A stretch of 64,000 bases of DNA from Pedobacter mucosus (GTDB lineage: Bacteria; Bacteroidota; Bacteroidia; Sphingobacteriales; Sphingobacteriaceae), in assembly GCF_022200785.1 (NCBI RefSeq), contig NZ_CP087585.1, positions 4,865,030-4,929,029 of the forward strand. Direction: 5' to 3'. The position numbers and the translations under genes are program-made. Below, one piece after another: positions 43,354 to 51,653 of this stretch (positions are counted from its first letter, which is position 1; each line of letters opens with the position of its first letter). The notes below the pieces were generated by a model, which did not search any database, was not told the DNA's origin, and saw only the letters and a program-made list of their open reading frames with translations.

Positions 43354-44763
43354 ATGAGCAGAAAAAAACCAGGTACGATCACAATCATTCCAAACGTACA
43401 TATTATTGACATAGCTGAAGAAGGAAAGAGCGTTGGTAAAGCCGACGAATTAGTAATATTTGTTGATAAGGCCGTTCCTGGTGATGTTGTTGATGTTCGC
43501 TTAGTAAAAAAGAAGAAGAATTTTGCTGAAGCAATTATTGAGCAATTGCATGAAAAATCTGCATTACGTACAGATCCTTTCTGCCCGCATTTTGGAACTT
43601 GCGGTGGTTGTAAATGGCAGCACATGGGCTATGATTCTCAATTAAAATTTAAACAAAAAAATGTTGAAGCTGCTTTACAGCGTCTCGGAAAAATTGATAC
43701 TACAGGTATTGAGCCTATTTTAGGTTCAGCAAAAAATAGATATTATCGCAATAAATTGGAGTTTACTTTTTCTAACAAACGATGGTTAGAAAAAACAGAT
43801 ATGGATCGTGATGATGAATTTGATATGAATGCTCTAGGTTTTCATGTTCCGCTGCGATTTGATAAAATTTTAGATATCGAACATTGTTATCTTCAAGATG
43901 AACCATCAAACTCCATTAGAAATGCAGTCCGTAAATTTGCGTCAGAAAACGAGATCTCATTCTATGATTTAAGAAACCACGAAGGCGCTTTACGAAATTT
44001 AATTATTCGTACTTCTACAACTGGCGAAGTTATGGTTGCCGTAATATTTGCTTATCCTGAACAAGCGCAAATTGATGGATTAATGAATTTTCTGCAGGTA
44101 GCGTTTCCTCAGATTACTTCACTTTTATATATCGTTAATCAAAAGAAAAACGATACAATTTTCGATCAGGACGTAATAACTTTTGCTGGTCGTGATCATA
44201 TTTTTGAAGAGATGGATGGCATCAAATTTAAAATCGGTGTAAAATCTTTTTATCAAACAAACTCTGATCAAGCTTTTGAATTATATAAAATTACCAGAGA
44301 TTTCGCTGATTTTAAAGGTGATGAACTGGTTTACGATTTATATACTGGCGCAGGAACGATAGCCAATTTCATAGCAAAAAATGTTAAACAAGTTGTTGGA
44401 GTAGAATATGTTCCAACGGCTATTGAAGATGCTAAATTCAATTCAGAATTAAATGGAATTGAAAATACCATCTTTTTTGCAGGTGATATGAAGGATATCC
44501 TGACATCAGAATTTATTACGACACACGGTAAGCCTGATGTTGTAATAACCGATCCGCCGAGAGCCGGGATGCATGCTGATGTGGTGCAAAGGTTGCTGGA
44601 AATGGAATCAGAAAAAATTGTTTATGTAAGTTGCAATGCGGCAACACAGGCCAGAGACTTAGAATTGTTGAAAGAAAAATACGATGTGGTGCGCATTAAA
44701 CCGGTGGATATGTTTCCCCATACGCAACATGTAGAAAATGTAGTATTGTTGAGGTTGAAATAA
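43354..44763 (+). CDS. rlmD: 23S rRNA (uracil-C5)-methyltransferase RlmD-type
   Basis: A 469-residue SAM-dependent RNA m5U methyltransferase. An N-terminal TRAM domain (about 1-65) is followed by the Fe-S cysteines in CPHFGTCGGCKWQH (about 75-88), the SAM motif DLYTGAGTIANFIA and the active-site block VITDPPRAGMH ... VYVSCNAATQARDL with the catalytic cysteine. RlmD targets U1939 of 23S rRNA; without testing, RlmCD- or TrmA-like specificity is possible. It is monocistronic with a promoter next to its start. Confidence 0.93.
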   Translation: MSRKKPGTITIIPNVHIIDIAEEGKSVGKADELVIFVDKAVPGDVVDVRLVKKKKNFAEAIIEQLHEKSALRTDPFCPHFGTCGGCKWQHMGYDSQLKFKQKNVEAALQRLGKIDTTGIEPILGSAKNRYYRNKLEFTFSNKRWLEKTDMDRDDEFDMNALGFHVPLRFDKILDIEHCYLQDEPSNSIRNAVRKFASENEISFYDLRNHEGALRNLIIRTSTTGEVMVAVIFAYPEQAQIDGLMNFLQVAFPQITSLLYIVNQKKNDTIFDQDVITFAGRDHIFEEMDGIKFKIGVKSFYQTNSDQAFELYKITRDFADFKGDELVYDLYTGAGTIANFIAKNVKQVVGVEYVPTAIEDAKFNSELNGIENTIFFAGDMKDILTSEFITTHGKPDVVITDPPRAGMHADVVQRLLEMESEKIVYVSCNAATQARDLELLKEKYDVVRIKPVDMFPHTQHVENVVLLRLK

Positions 44764-44854
44764 ATATAATGATTGAGTTTTGAATGATAGAATATTGCAA
44801 ACGCCTGTAAACATTCACTAATTCATTCATTCTTAATTCAATAATTTAATAAAT

Positions 44855-45265
44855 ATGGATAGAGAAGAACTATTAAGTGCAACACCAGAAGAAGATGGAG
44901 CACCTAAACAACAAAAAAGTCCCCTAGTAAGCTTAGAAAAAGATTTGGAGTTCTATGCAGAAACCATAAAAGAGGTTGCTATAGAAATTATGGTGGAAGG
45001 AATTTCTGCCTATCCAATTTTTATTGCACACCAGCACGAAGTAAATATTGGCGAACTTATTTTAAATAAGGAAGAGCTAAATACCGAATGGACCATTCAA
45101 GCTTCTACTTTTGAAGAATTTGTTGAAAAGGGAATCATCAATAAAGAGAAAAAAGAACCCTTTTTAAAGGCTTACAAAAAACCAGAAAACTTTATGTGTG
45201 TTTTTGTAATCGTTCCAGAAGGGGCAAACTTTATTTACTATCCTTATAAAAAAGGGAAAGGGTAG
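44855..45265 (+). CDS. Conserved hypothetical protein, 136 residues
   Basis: An acidic, soluble protein. After a disordered N-terminus (MDREELLSATPEEDGAPKQQ) comes an alpha/beta region: LVSLEKDLEFYAETIKEVAI, EIMVEGISAYPIFIAHQHEV, then NFMCVFVIVPEGANFIYYPY. I know similar uncharacterised proteins only from Bacteroidota. No signal peptide or catalytic motif. It stands alone between rlmD and a convergent GIN-domain gene. Confidence 0.7.
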   Translation: MDREELLSATPEEDGAPKQQKSPLVSLEKDLEFYAETIKEVAIEIMVEGISAYPIFIAHQHEVNIGELILNKEELNTEWTIQASTFEEFVEKGIINKEKKEPFLKAYKKPENFMCVFVIVPEGANFIYYPYKKGKG

Positions 45266-45337
45266 AACGATTGAGGGTTAAAGGTTTTATTAGCAAGAAC
45301 ATTAAGCTATTTAAACCCAAATATGTGTAATCATCTT

Positions 45338-45373
45338 CAAAAAAAACGCTGCGTTGTATCCACAAACGCAGCG
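45338..45373 (-). terminator. Terminator of the GIN-domain gene
   Basis: A stem CGCTGCGTT (45347-45355) / AACGCAGCG (45365-45373) is followed on the minus strand by a run of T (plus-strand A at 45338-45346). It lies 25 bases past the stop codon. Confidence 0.88.
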
Positions 45374-45397
45374 AATTTATCATTAACTAAACTAAAA

Positions 45398-46099
45398 TCA
45401 ATTGGCTCTCTGTACATCGCCGCTCTTCGAGCTTGATGTTTTCTTAAGAGAAGCATTTCCTTTAAAAGTAACATCGCCACCACCACTGGCGCTTGCTTCT
45501 AAACCTTTGTTTACATAAATATTAATATCTGATCCGCCAGATGCGCTCACTTTTGCATATTCTGTTATTAATTCATAGGCGTCAATATCGCTACCGCCAC
45601 TTGCCTGAAGTGTCATATTTTCAGCTTTTCCCCTTAAATCAATATCGCTACCTCCGCTAGATTGAACTGTTAAATTATTACAAATTAGATTCAATTTTAA
45701 ATCTGATCCTCCAGAAGAACGGATGGCTAGTTTATCAGCTTTCATTTGATTTTGAGTAAAAACATCTGAGCCACCAGAGGCAGCAATTGCCGTTAAAGTT
45801 TTATAATTTACATTGGCTTTAATGATGCGATTTTTAAACATACCGCTCCAATTTACGCCGTCTTTAAATTTAATAGTCAGCGTGCCACCGTTTTGTTCAA
45901 CTACAATGTCTTTTAAAGTTTCATCGTCTGATTTTATGTTTACGGTTTCAGTCGCTCCTTGAGTAAGGTATAAATCGATGCCGCTGCTTACCGTAATGGC
46001 ATTAAAGTTTTTTACACTAACATTTTTTGTTGCTTGAGCATGCACATCCATGCTTAAGAAAAGTAGAAGTAATGAGGATAATTTAAGAAATAGATTCAT
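45398..46099 (-). CDS. Exported GIN-domain (DUF2807) protein
   Basis: From ATG 46099 the protein is 233 residues with a signal peptide (MNLFLKLSSLLLLFLSMDVHAQ). The mature part is a single GIN domain forming a short beta-helix. The motif (A/S)SGG(S/G)D recurs six times at about 17-24 residue steps (ASGGSDVF, SSGGSDLK, SSGGSDID, ASGGSDID, ASGGSDIN, ASGGGDVT), which reads as stacked turns of the helix. The family is common and poorly understood in Bacteroidota. An upstream in-frame start adds 11 residues and is less likely. Confidence 0.9.
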   Translation of the reverse strand: MNLFLKLSSLLLLFLSMDVHAQATKNVSVKNFNAITVSSGIDLYLTQGATETVNIKSDDETLKDIVVEQNGGTLTIKFKDGVNWSGMFKNRIIKANVNYKTLTAIAASGGSDVFTQNQMKADKLAIRSSGGSDLKLNLICNNLTVQSSGGSDIDLRGKAENMTLQASGGSDIDAYELITEYAKVSASGGSDINIYVNKGLEASASGGGDVTFKGNASLKKTSSSKSGDVQRAN

Positions 46100-46228
46100 A
46101 ATTTTAGTTTTTAGGTTATCGATTAGACGCATCTTGAGTGAAAACGTTGCAAGCAGATTAAATTATTTTTAAAATAGTTTGAATGCTATATTTAAAATCG
46201 TTCTTTTTGTATTCAATCTTTTTTATAC

Positions 46229-46735
46229 ATGGCGTCGCAATTACTTATTCTTAACAAGAAACAGATTCAGCAAAAAATAGATCGTATTGCTTACCAGATT
46301 TTGGAAGATAACCTGAATGAAAAGGAGATTGTATTAGCGGGTATTTGGGATCGTGGTTATAAACTGGCTTTGCGATTAGAAAAGGTGCTAAAAAAAATCT
46401 CCTCAATTAAATTAACCATGCTTCGTATAGATCTTCAAAAAGAGAGCAGCAAACTTATTGCTTCAACAGATTTAGATGAAAGTTATTGGAAAAATAAAGT
46501 TGTTATCATTGTAGATGACGTTTTAAATAGCGGAAAAACCTTGGCCTATGGTTTGGGTGTTTTCCTAAATACGCCTCATAAAAAAATCCGTACCGTTGTT
46601 TTAATTGATAGAAGTCATAAAATCTTCCCTATTGCAACAGATTTTGTGGGATTGGAATTGGCAACCATTTTAAAAGAACACGTAGATGTGGTAATGGATG
46701 TGGAAGGTGAGGAAGATCGTGTTTATTTAAGTTAA
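46229..46735 (+). CDS. Phosphoribosyltransferase-family protein
   Basis: A 168-residue type I PRTase fold. The PRPP-binding loop VVIIVDDVLNSGKTLAYGLG (about 91-110) is intact and is the best evidence. VLAGIWDRGYKLALRLEKVL precedes it. It resembles PyrR-like and purine PRTases but lacks clear PyrR RNA-binding features that I can point to, so substrate and regulatory role are open. It is monocistronic and divergent from the GIN-domain gene. Confidence 0.85.
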   Translation: MASQLLILNKKQIQQKIDRIAYQILEDNLNEKEIVLAGIWDRGYKLALRLEKVLKKISSIKLTMLRIDLQKESSKLIASTDLDESYWKNKVVIIVDDVLNSGKTLAYGLGVFLNTPHKKIRTVVLIDRSHKIFPIATDFVGLELATILKEHVDVVMDVEGEEDRVYLS

Positions 46736-46904
46736 ATTGATTTGGAAAGCAATTTTAGTGATACTTTGGTTGCTTCTGTCCTGCTTTCCATTATGCCAAA
46801 GAAAAATCGGCATTAATACAATCAGGTTTAGCAAACTTAAGAATGTGCTAAGAACTTAAAAAAACCGATTTGCAATTAACCTCTTTTTTTTGCAATTTCC
46901 CAAA

Positions 46905-47528
46905 ATGCATCTACCACGAAAAAATACAATTATCCTCAACTTTTTTTCCTGGTACATTCAATTCATCATTAAAAAAGATTTTGCAAAATTTTATTATGAG
47001 CAAGTCAAATTGAAAACTGATTCTTCTGTACTAATTTTAGCCAATCATTTTAGTTGGTGGGATGGTTTTTTGCTTTTCTATATCAATAAAAAAGTTTTCA
47101 AAAAGCAGTTCCACGTTTTAGTAAATGCAGAAAATTATATGAAAGTAAGGTTTTTAAGATATTTGGGCGCATTTGCTGCAGAAAACAGAGGGAAAGATGT
47201 TTTAGAAACTTTAAGTTATGCAGGTGAACTTCTCAATAATCCTGAAAACTTAATACTCATTTTTCCACAAGGGAAATTGTATTCGAATCACCTAAAAAGT
47301 ATCAGTTTTGAAAAAGGAGTGATGCAATTAATCAACTCAAGTAAAAAGAAAATAAATATTGTTTTTGCTGCAACTTTTATAGATTATTTTTCAAAAAGAA
47401 AACCATCGGCTTATACCTATTTACAAAATTGGGAAAATGAGGAATACATCAATTTGCAAGTACTGAAGAGTGCATACAATAAACATTATGATCAATCGGT
47501 TGTTAAACAAACACAACTTAAAGAATGA
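46905..47528 (+). CDS. PlsC-like acyltransferase of the carotenoid block
   Basis: From ATG 46905 (MHLPRKNTIILNFF) the protein is 207 residues; a TTG 15 bases upstream is in frame but less likely. It has the acyltransferase motif NHFSWWDGFL (HxxxxD) and the second block IFPQGKLYSNH with SFEKGVMQL. It would transfer a fatty acyl group. Its stop overlaps the start of the next glycosyltransferase (ATGA), which itself overlaps cruF. This packing suggests a role in acylating a carotenoid glycoside, like CruD, though a phospholipid role is possible. Confidence 0.85.
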   Translation: MHLPRKNTIILNFFSWYIQFIIKKDFAKFYYEQVKLKTDSSVLILANHFSWWDGFLLFYINKKVFKKQFHVLVNAENYMKVRFLRYLGAFAAENRGKDVLETLSYAGELLNNPENLILIFPQGKLYSNHLKSISFEKGVMQLINSSKKKINIVFAATFIDYFSKRKPSAYTYLQNWENEEYINLQVLKSAYNKHYDQSVVKQTQLKE

Positions 47529-48622
47529 CCATTTTTATCTATTCTGTATTAATTTTTCTGGTGATCAGATTCTCGGTTACCGTATTTAATTTTCTTTCGA
47601 ATCCGAAATTACCAAGGGTTATTAAGCATTACACGGATCAGGTTTCAATATTAATTCCAGCCAGAGATGAAGAAAAAATCATTGTCAATCTACTTCAATC
47701 GATAAAAGACCAAGATTATGCAAACTATGAAGTTTTTGTGCTGGATGATAATAGTAGTGATGATACCGCTCGTGTAGTTAAAGATTTTTGTCTATTAAAT
47801 CCGAAATTTAATTTAATAAAAGGCGAGGATTTAAAAGCCGGCTGGCTGGGTAAAAACTTTGCCTGTAAACAATTAAGTGAACATGCATCTGGTAAGTATT
47901 TGCTTTTTCTCGATGCAGATGAAACCATAAAACGTGGATTAATTAATAGTCTGATTAACAGAATGGAACTTGGTAACTTGGCTTTGTTAAGTATTTTTAC
48001 GAATCAAATTATGTTATCAATTGGAGAAAAGTTAACAGTTCCTTTGATGCATTTTATCTTGTTAAACTTGTTACCGCTACGCTTGGTTAGACTTTCTAAA
48101 AATGCAGCTTTTGCTGCTGCAAGTGGACAATGTATGTTTTTCGACGCTAAAATTTATAAAAAAAATCAATGGCATGAAAGCGTTAAAAACCAAGTTGTGG
48201 AAGATATAGAGATTATGAAACTGATTAAACAAGAAAAATTAAATGCTGAGGCACTCTTATCTAATGGACTGATTTATTGTAGAATGTACAATAATATGGG
48301 CGAAAGTATTAACGGTTTTAGCAAAAACTTACTCGCAGGCTTTGGGAATAATATCTTTATTTTACTATTTTACCAGCTCTTGGTAATCATCGGACCTTTG
48401 ATTTTATTTTTAAACTTTAACATCACATTACTTGTATTACCTTTTACATTAATCATATTAAGTAGAATAATGATTTCATATTTATCAGGACAAAGCGTTT
48501 TGATTAATTTGATTCTACATCCATTTCAGATGTTTTTCTTTTTAATTATTTCATTCATATCAATACAAAAACACAATTTTAAAACCGGTACATGGAAGGG
48601 AAGATCGATCAAAACGATTTAA
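47525..48622 (+). CDS. Family 2 glycosyltransferase of the carotenoid block
   Basis: A 365-residue membrane-anchored glycosyltransferase. An N-terminal membrane helix leads to the GT-A domain: VSILIPARDEEKIIVNLLQS, VFVLDDNSSDDTARVV and FLDADETIKRGL (the acidic metal-binding motif). The C-terminal third has three or four membrane segments. It overlaps the acyltransferase by 4 bases and cruF by 31 bases. CruC-like glycosylation of the 1'-hydroxyl is the likely job, by analogy with green sulfur bacteria. The part from residue 157 on (base 47993) lies in the first copy of the 792-bp duplication, and this copy is intact. Confidence 0.88.
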   Translation: MTIFIYSVLIFLVIRFSVTVFNFLSNPKLPRVIKHYTDQVSILIPARDEEKIIVNLLQSIKDQDYANYEVFVLDDNSSDDTARVVKDFCLLNPKFNLIKGEDLKAGWLGKNFACKQLSEHASGKYLLFLDADETIKRGLINSLINRMELGNLALLSIFTNQIMLSIGEKLTVPLMHFILLNLLPLRLVRLSKNAAFAAASGQCMFFDAKIYKKNQWHESVKNQVVEDIEIMKLIKQEKLNAEALLSNGLIYCRMYNNMGESINGFSKNLLAGFGNNIFILLFYQLLVIIGPLILFLNFNITLLVLPFTLIILSRIMISYLSGQSVLINLILHPFQMFFFLIISFISIQKHNFKTGTWKGRSIKTI

Positions 48623-48882
48623 AAATTAAAAAGATTGCAGTTGCAGTAATCATCATTTTTCACTTTGTGGGTTTAGTGGGTTTTCTTATTCCTGTTGCTC
48701 AACCGTATTTTATAAAGCTTGTTCCTTTTCACTTGTTATTGATGTTTGCTATTATTATTTTTTCTTACAATGCAGATGTTAAACATTTTTACGAATCAAA
48801 TTATGTTATCAATTGGAGAAAAGTTAACAGTTCCTTTGATGCATTTTATCTTGTTAAACTTGTTACCGCTACGCTTGGTTAG
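48592..48882 (+). pseudogene. Truncated first copy of cruF
   Basis: The first 64 codons equal those of intact cruF at 49384. At 48785 the duplication junction puts the ribosome into the glycosyltransferase sequence in the wrong frame, adding 32 unrelated residues up to a stop at 48882. It keeps the natural overlap with the upstream glycosyltransferase but cannot make a working hydratase. Confidence 0.9.
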
Positions 48883-49414
48883 ACTTTCTAAAAATGCAGC
48901 TTTTGCTGCTGCAAGTGGACAATGTATGTTTTTCGACGCTAAAATTTATAAAAAAAATCAATGGCATGAAAGCGTTAAAAACCAAGTTGTGGAAGATATA
49001 GAGATTATGAAACTGATTAAACAAGAAAAATTAAATGCTGAGGCACTCTTATCTAATGGACTGATTTATTGTAGAATGTACAATAATATGGGCGAAAGTA
49101 TTAACGGTTTTAGCAAAAACTTACTCGCAGGCTTTGGGAATAATATCTTTATTTTACTATTTTACCAGCTCTTGGTAATCATCGGACCTTTGATTTTATT
49201 TTTAAACTTTAACATCACATTACTTGTATTACCTTTTACATTAATCATATTAAGTAGAATAATGATTTCATATTTATCAGGACAAAGCGTTTTGATTAAT
49301 TTGATTCTACATCCATTTCAGATGTTTTTCTTTTTAATTATTTCATTCATATCAATACAAAAACACAATTTTAAAACCGGTACATGGAAGGGAAGATCGA
49401 TCAAAACGATTTAA
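48785..49414 (+). pseudogene. Second, 5'-truncated copy of the glycosyltransferase
   Basis: The final 209 codons of the glycosyltransferase are repeated without the catalytic N-terminal half. An ATG at 48746, inside the first cruF copy in another frame, could in principle start a 222-residue membrane fragment. It lacks the DDNSS and DAD motifs, so it is almost surely non-functional. It may matter for keeping translational coupling to the intact cruF that overlaps its end. Confidence 0.88.
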
Positions 49415-50058
49415 AAATTAAAAAGATTGCAGTTGCAGTAATCATCATTTTTCACTTTGTGGGTTTAGTGGGTTTTCTTATTCCTGTTGCTCAACCGTAT
49501 TTTATAAAGCTTGTTCCTTTTCACTTGTTATTGATGTTTGCTATTATTATTTTTTCTTACAATGCAGATGTTAAACGACTTTTGTTATTTGTTTCAGGCG
49601 TTTTTATTTGCGGATTTTTAGTTGAAGTTCTGGGCATTCACACTGGTAAAATTTTTGGTAACTATAATTACGGAAATACTTTAGGCTATAAAATTGCGGC
49701 AGTTCCAATATTGATGGGTGTAAATTGGGTGATTTTAATTTTCAGTATTGGTCAAATGATGAAGAGCTTTAAAATTAGAAATAGCATTGTGGCCTCTGTT
49801 TTAGGTGCAATAGCCTTGGTAATTTTTGATTACTTTTTAGAGCCAGTAGCCACAAAGTTTGATTATTGGCAATGGGACTGGCAGGCGATTCCAGTTCAAA
49901 ATTATGTCGCCTGGTTTATCGTTTCATTAATATTATTAAAGTTTTATTATGCATTAGGCTTAAAACAGCAAAAGTATATTGGTGTGGCAATGTTTGCCTC
50001 ACAATTTGTATTTTTTGTTGTTTTATATATGACAACAAGAACAAATATTTTTGCTTAA
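49384..50058 (+). CDS. cruF: Carotenoid 1,2-hydratase, CruF type
   Basis: A 224-residue protein with about seven membrane segments of the CruF family (PF04240). Family features are FIKLVPFHLLLMFAIIIFSYNAD, GFLVEVLGIHTGKIFGNYNYG, NTLGYKIAAVPILMGVNW and IFDYFLEPVATKFDYWQWD. CruF adds water to the psi end group of a monocyclic carotene to give the 1'-hydroxyl. This is the only complete copy; an identical start is present in the preceding duplicated unit. It overlaps the truncated glycosyltransferase by 31 bases and ispH follows after 12. Confidence 0.92.
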   Translation: MEGKIDQNDLKIKKIAVAVIIIFHFVGLVGFLIPVAQPYFIKLVPFHLLLMFAIIIFSYNADVKRLLLFVSGVFICGFLVEVLGIHTGKIFGNYNYGNTLGYKIAAVPILMGVNWVILIFSIGQMMKSFKIRNSIVASVLGAIALVIFDYFLEPVATKFDYWQWDWQAIPVQNYVAWFIVSLILLKFYYALGLKQQKYIGVAMFASQFVFFVVLYMTTRTNIFA

Positions 50059-50063
50059 TTTTG
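50056..50063 (+). promoter_or_regulatory. -7 element TAATTTTG before ispH, overlapping the cruF stop
   Basis: TAATTTTG fits TAnnTTTG, starts on the TAA stop of cruF and lies 7 bases before the ispH ATG at 50071. It could give ispH independent expression. Confidence 0.5.
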
Positions 50064-50070
50064 TGTTATA

Positions 50071-50919
50071 ATGAGCTATAATCTACAAGTTGATATCGAT
50101 AAATCTTCAGGCTTTTGCTTCGGAGTTGTGTATGCTATAGAAATGGCAGAAGACATTCTCGACAATGAAGGTTATTTATATTGCCTTGGCGATATTGTAC
50201 ATAATGACGAGGAAGTTGAAAGGTTAACCAAACGTGGTTTAAAAATTATAGATCACGAAATTTTAAAGGGCTTAAGAGACGAAAAGGTTTTAATTAGAGC
50301 CCATGGCGAAGCACCTTCAACATATCAATTGGCTTTAGAAAATAATCTTACCCTAATCGATGCTTCTTGTCCGGTGGTTTTAAAGTTGCAAAATAGAATC
50401 AAAGTTTCTCACGATAGTGATGAACAAGTATTGATTTTTGGTAAACATGGTCACGCAGAAGTTATAGGTTTACAAGGCCAGACAGATGGAAAAGCAATTG
50501 TTTTTCAGGATCTAGCAGAGCTTGATCATGTTGATTTACCTGCAAAATTCACTTTATATAGTCAAACTACAAAGAGTACCGACAAATTTTACCACATAAA
50601 AGATGAGTTAATTAGTCGTGGTTATGACATTAAAGCAAATGATACCATTTGTAGGCAAGTATCCAATCGATACGAAGAACTCGAAAATTTCGTGGTTAAT
50701 TATGACAGAATAATTTTCGTTTCTGGCAAAAAATCTTCCAACGGAAAAGTGCTTTATGATGTGTGTAAAAAGTACAATGATAGCTCTTATTTCGTTTCAA
50801 CTGTTGATGAGATAGACCAAAATTGGTTTGCTGCAAATGATAAAGTTGGTATTTGTGGTGCCACCTCTACACCAATGTGGTTAATGGAAAAAGTTAAATC
50901 TGCATTGGAACAATACTAA
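50071..50919 (+). CDS. ispH: 4-hydroxy-3-methylbut-2-enyl diphosphate reductase
   Basis: A 282-residue iron-sulfur enzyme, the last step of the MEP isoprenoid pathway, giving IPP and DMAPP. The three cluster cysteines lie in SGFCFGVVYAIEMAE (Cys about 17), DASCPVVLKLQ and GICGATSTPMWLM. HGEAPS and the E/T catalytic motif TTKSTDKFY are present. It is 12 bases after cruF, so isoprenoid supply and carotenoid modification are physically linked. A -7 element in front may also allow separate expression. Confidence 0.96.
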   Translation: MSYNLQVDIDKSSGFCFGVVYAIEMAEDILDNEGYLYCLGDIVHNDEEVERLTKRGLKIIDHEILKGLRDEKVLIRAHGEAPSTYQLALENNLTLIDASCPVVLKLQNRIKVSHDSDEQVLIFGKHGHAEVIGLQGQTDGKAIVFQDLAELDHVDLPAKFTLYSQTTKSTDKFYHIKDELISRGYDIKANDTICRQVSNRYEELENFVVNYDRIIFVSGKKSSNGKVLYDVCKKYNDSSYFVSTVDEIDQNWFAANDKVGICGATSTPMWLMEKVKSALEQY

Positions 50920-50963
50920 ATAAATTTTGTTGAGGTTCTTTAGTTATTGCCAATTCTATTACC

Positions 50964-51653
50964 ATGAGCCAATCATTTCAATATCAAAATAGTCAGTTTA
51001 AAGGCGTGACAGTTGCTTTTGTTGTAATTGCATGCTGGTTTGCATCGCTGTTTTTTTTATTAAACTGGAATTTCGATTGGAGAAACCCATTGGTTTACAT
51101 CATGATTTTTGTGCAGATGCATTTATATACGGGGCTTTTCATCACCGCTCATGATGCCATGCATGGTACAATATCATCCAATAAAAAGTTAAACAATGTT
51201 ATTGGCTACATCGTAGTTTTCCTGTATGCTGGTTTTTTTTATAATCGGCTATATGCTAAACATCACAAGCATCATAAACACGTGCATACAGAAGATGATC
51301 CTGATTTTGCTCCTCATGGTTTTTGGAGATGGTATTTAAGTTTCATGTTAAATTATGTAACCGTTATCCAGCTGGTTATTATGGCTGCGGCTTTTAATAT
51401 TTTGAATATTTGGGTTGAGGAGAAAAATCTATTGTTATTCTGGGTATTGCCGTCGTTAATTTCTACTTTTCAGCTGTTTTATTTCGGTACTTATTTACCG
51501 CATAAAGGTGAACATGATAATGAATACTATGCTTCTACTTTGAATAAAAACCATTTTGTTGCCTTTATAACCTGCTACTTTTTTGGTTATCATTTAGAGC
51601 ATCATCAAAAGCCAAATATGCCTTGGTGGCAGTTATATAAAACGAAGGCTTAA
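50964..51653 (+). CDS. crtW: Beta-carotene ketolase, CrtW type
   Basis: A 229-residue membrane di-iron oxygenase of the fatty-acid-desaturase superfamily. Four hydrophobic segments and three histidine clusters are present: HDAMHG, HHKHHKHVHTEDDPDF and HLEHHQKPNMPWW. The size and the HTEDDPDF stretch point to CrtW-type 4-ketolase rather than CrtZ hydroxylase or a fatty acid desaturase. It is 44 bases after ispH and completes the carotenoid block. With CruF and CrtD this fits a flexixanthin-like end product. Confidence 0.88.
   Translation: MSQSFQYQNSQFKGVTVAFVVIACWFASLFFLLNWNFDWRNPLVYIMIFVQMHLYTGLFITAHDAMHGTISSNKKLNNVIGYIVVFLYAGFFYNRLYAKHHKHHKHVHTEDDPDFAPHGFWRWYLSFMLNYVTVIQLVIMAAAFNILNIWVEEKNLLLFWVLPSLISTFQLFYFGTYLPHKGEHDNEYYASTLNKNHFVAFITCYFFGYHLEHHQKPNMPWWQLYKTKA

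Larger units (their letters stand above)
47993..49576 (+). repeat. Perfect tandem duplication, 2 x 792 bp
   Basis: Bases 47993-48784 are repeated head to tail as 48785-49576; I found no differences when comparing translated and printed sequence. The unit includes the last 209 codons of the glycosyltransferase and the first 64 of cruF. The left flank (TTGTTAAGT) and the right end of the unit (ATGTTAAAC) share TGTTAA near the breakpoint. Because the outer flanks are intact, one full glycosyltransferase and one full cruF remain. Confidence 0.95.

Noticed and set aside
48746-49414. 222-residue ORF as a second glycosyltransferase
   Set aside because: It is the headless copy made by the tandem duplication; catalytic motifs are missing and the first 13 residues are out-of-frame cruF.
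47993-49576. Insertion-sequence-mediated duplication
   Set aside because: No terminal inverted repeats, transposase or target-site duplication at the breakpoints; only a short microhomology.
50964-51653. Fatty acid desaturase instead of CrtW
   Set aside because: Histidine clusters alone fit both, but size, the HTEDDPDF stretch and neighbours cruF and ispH favour the ketolase.
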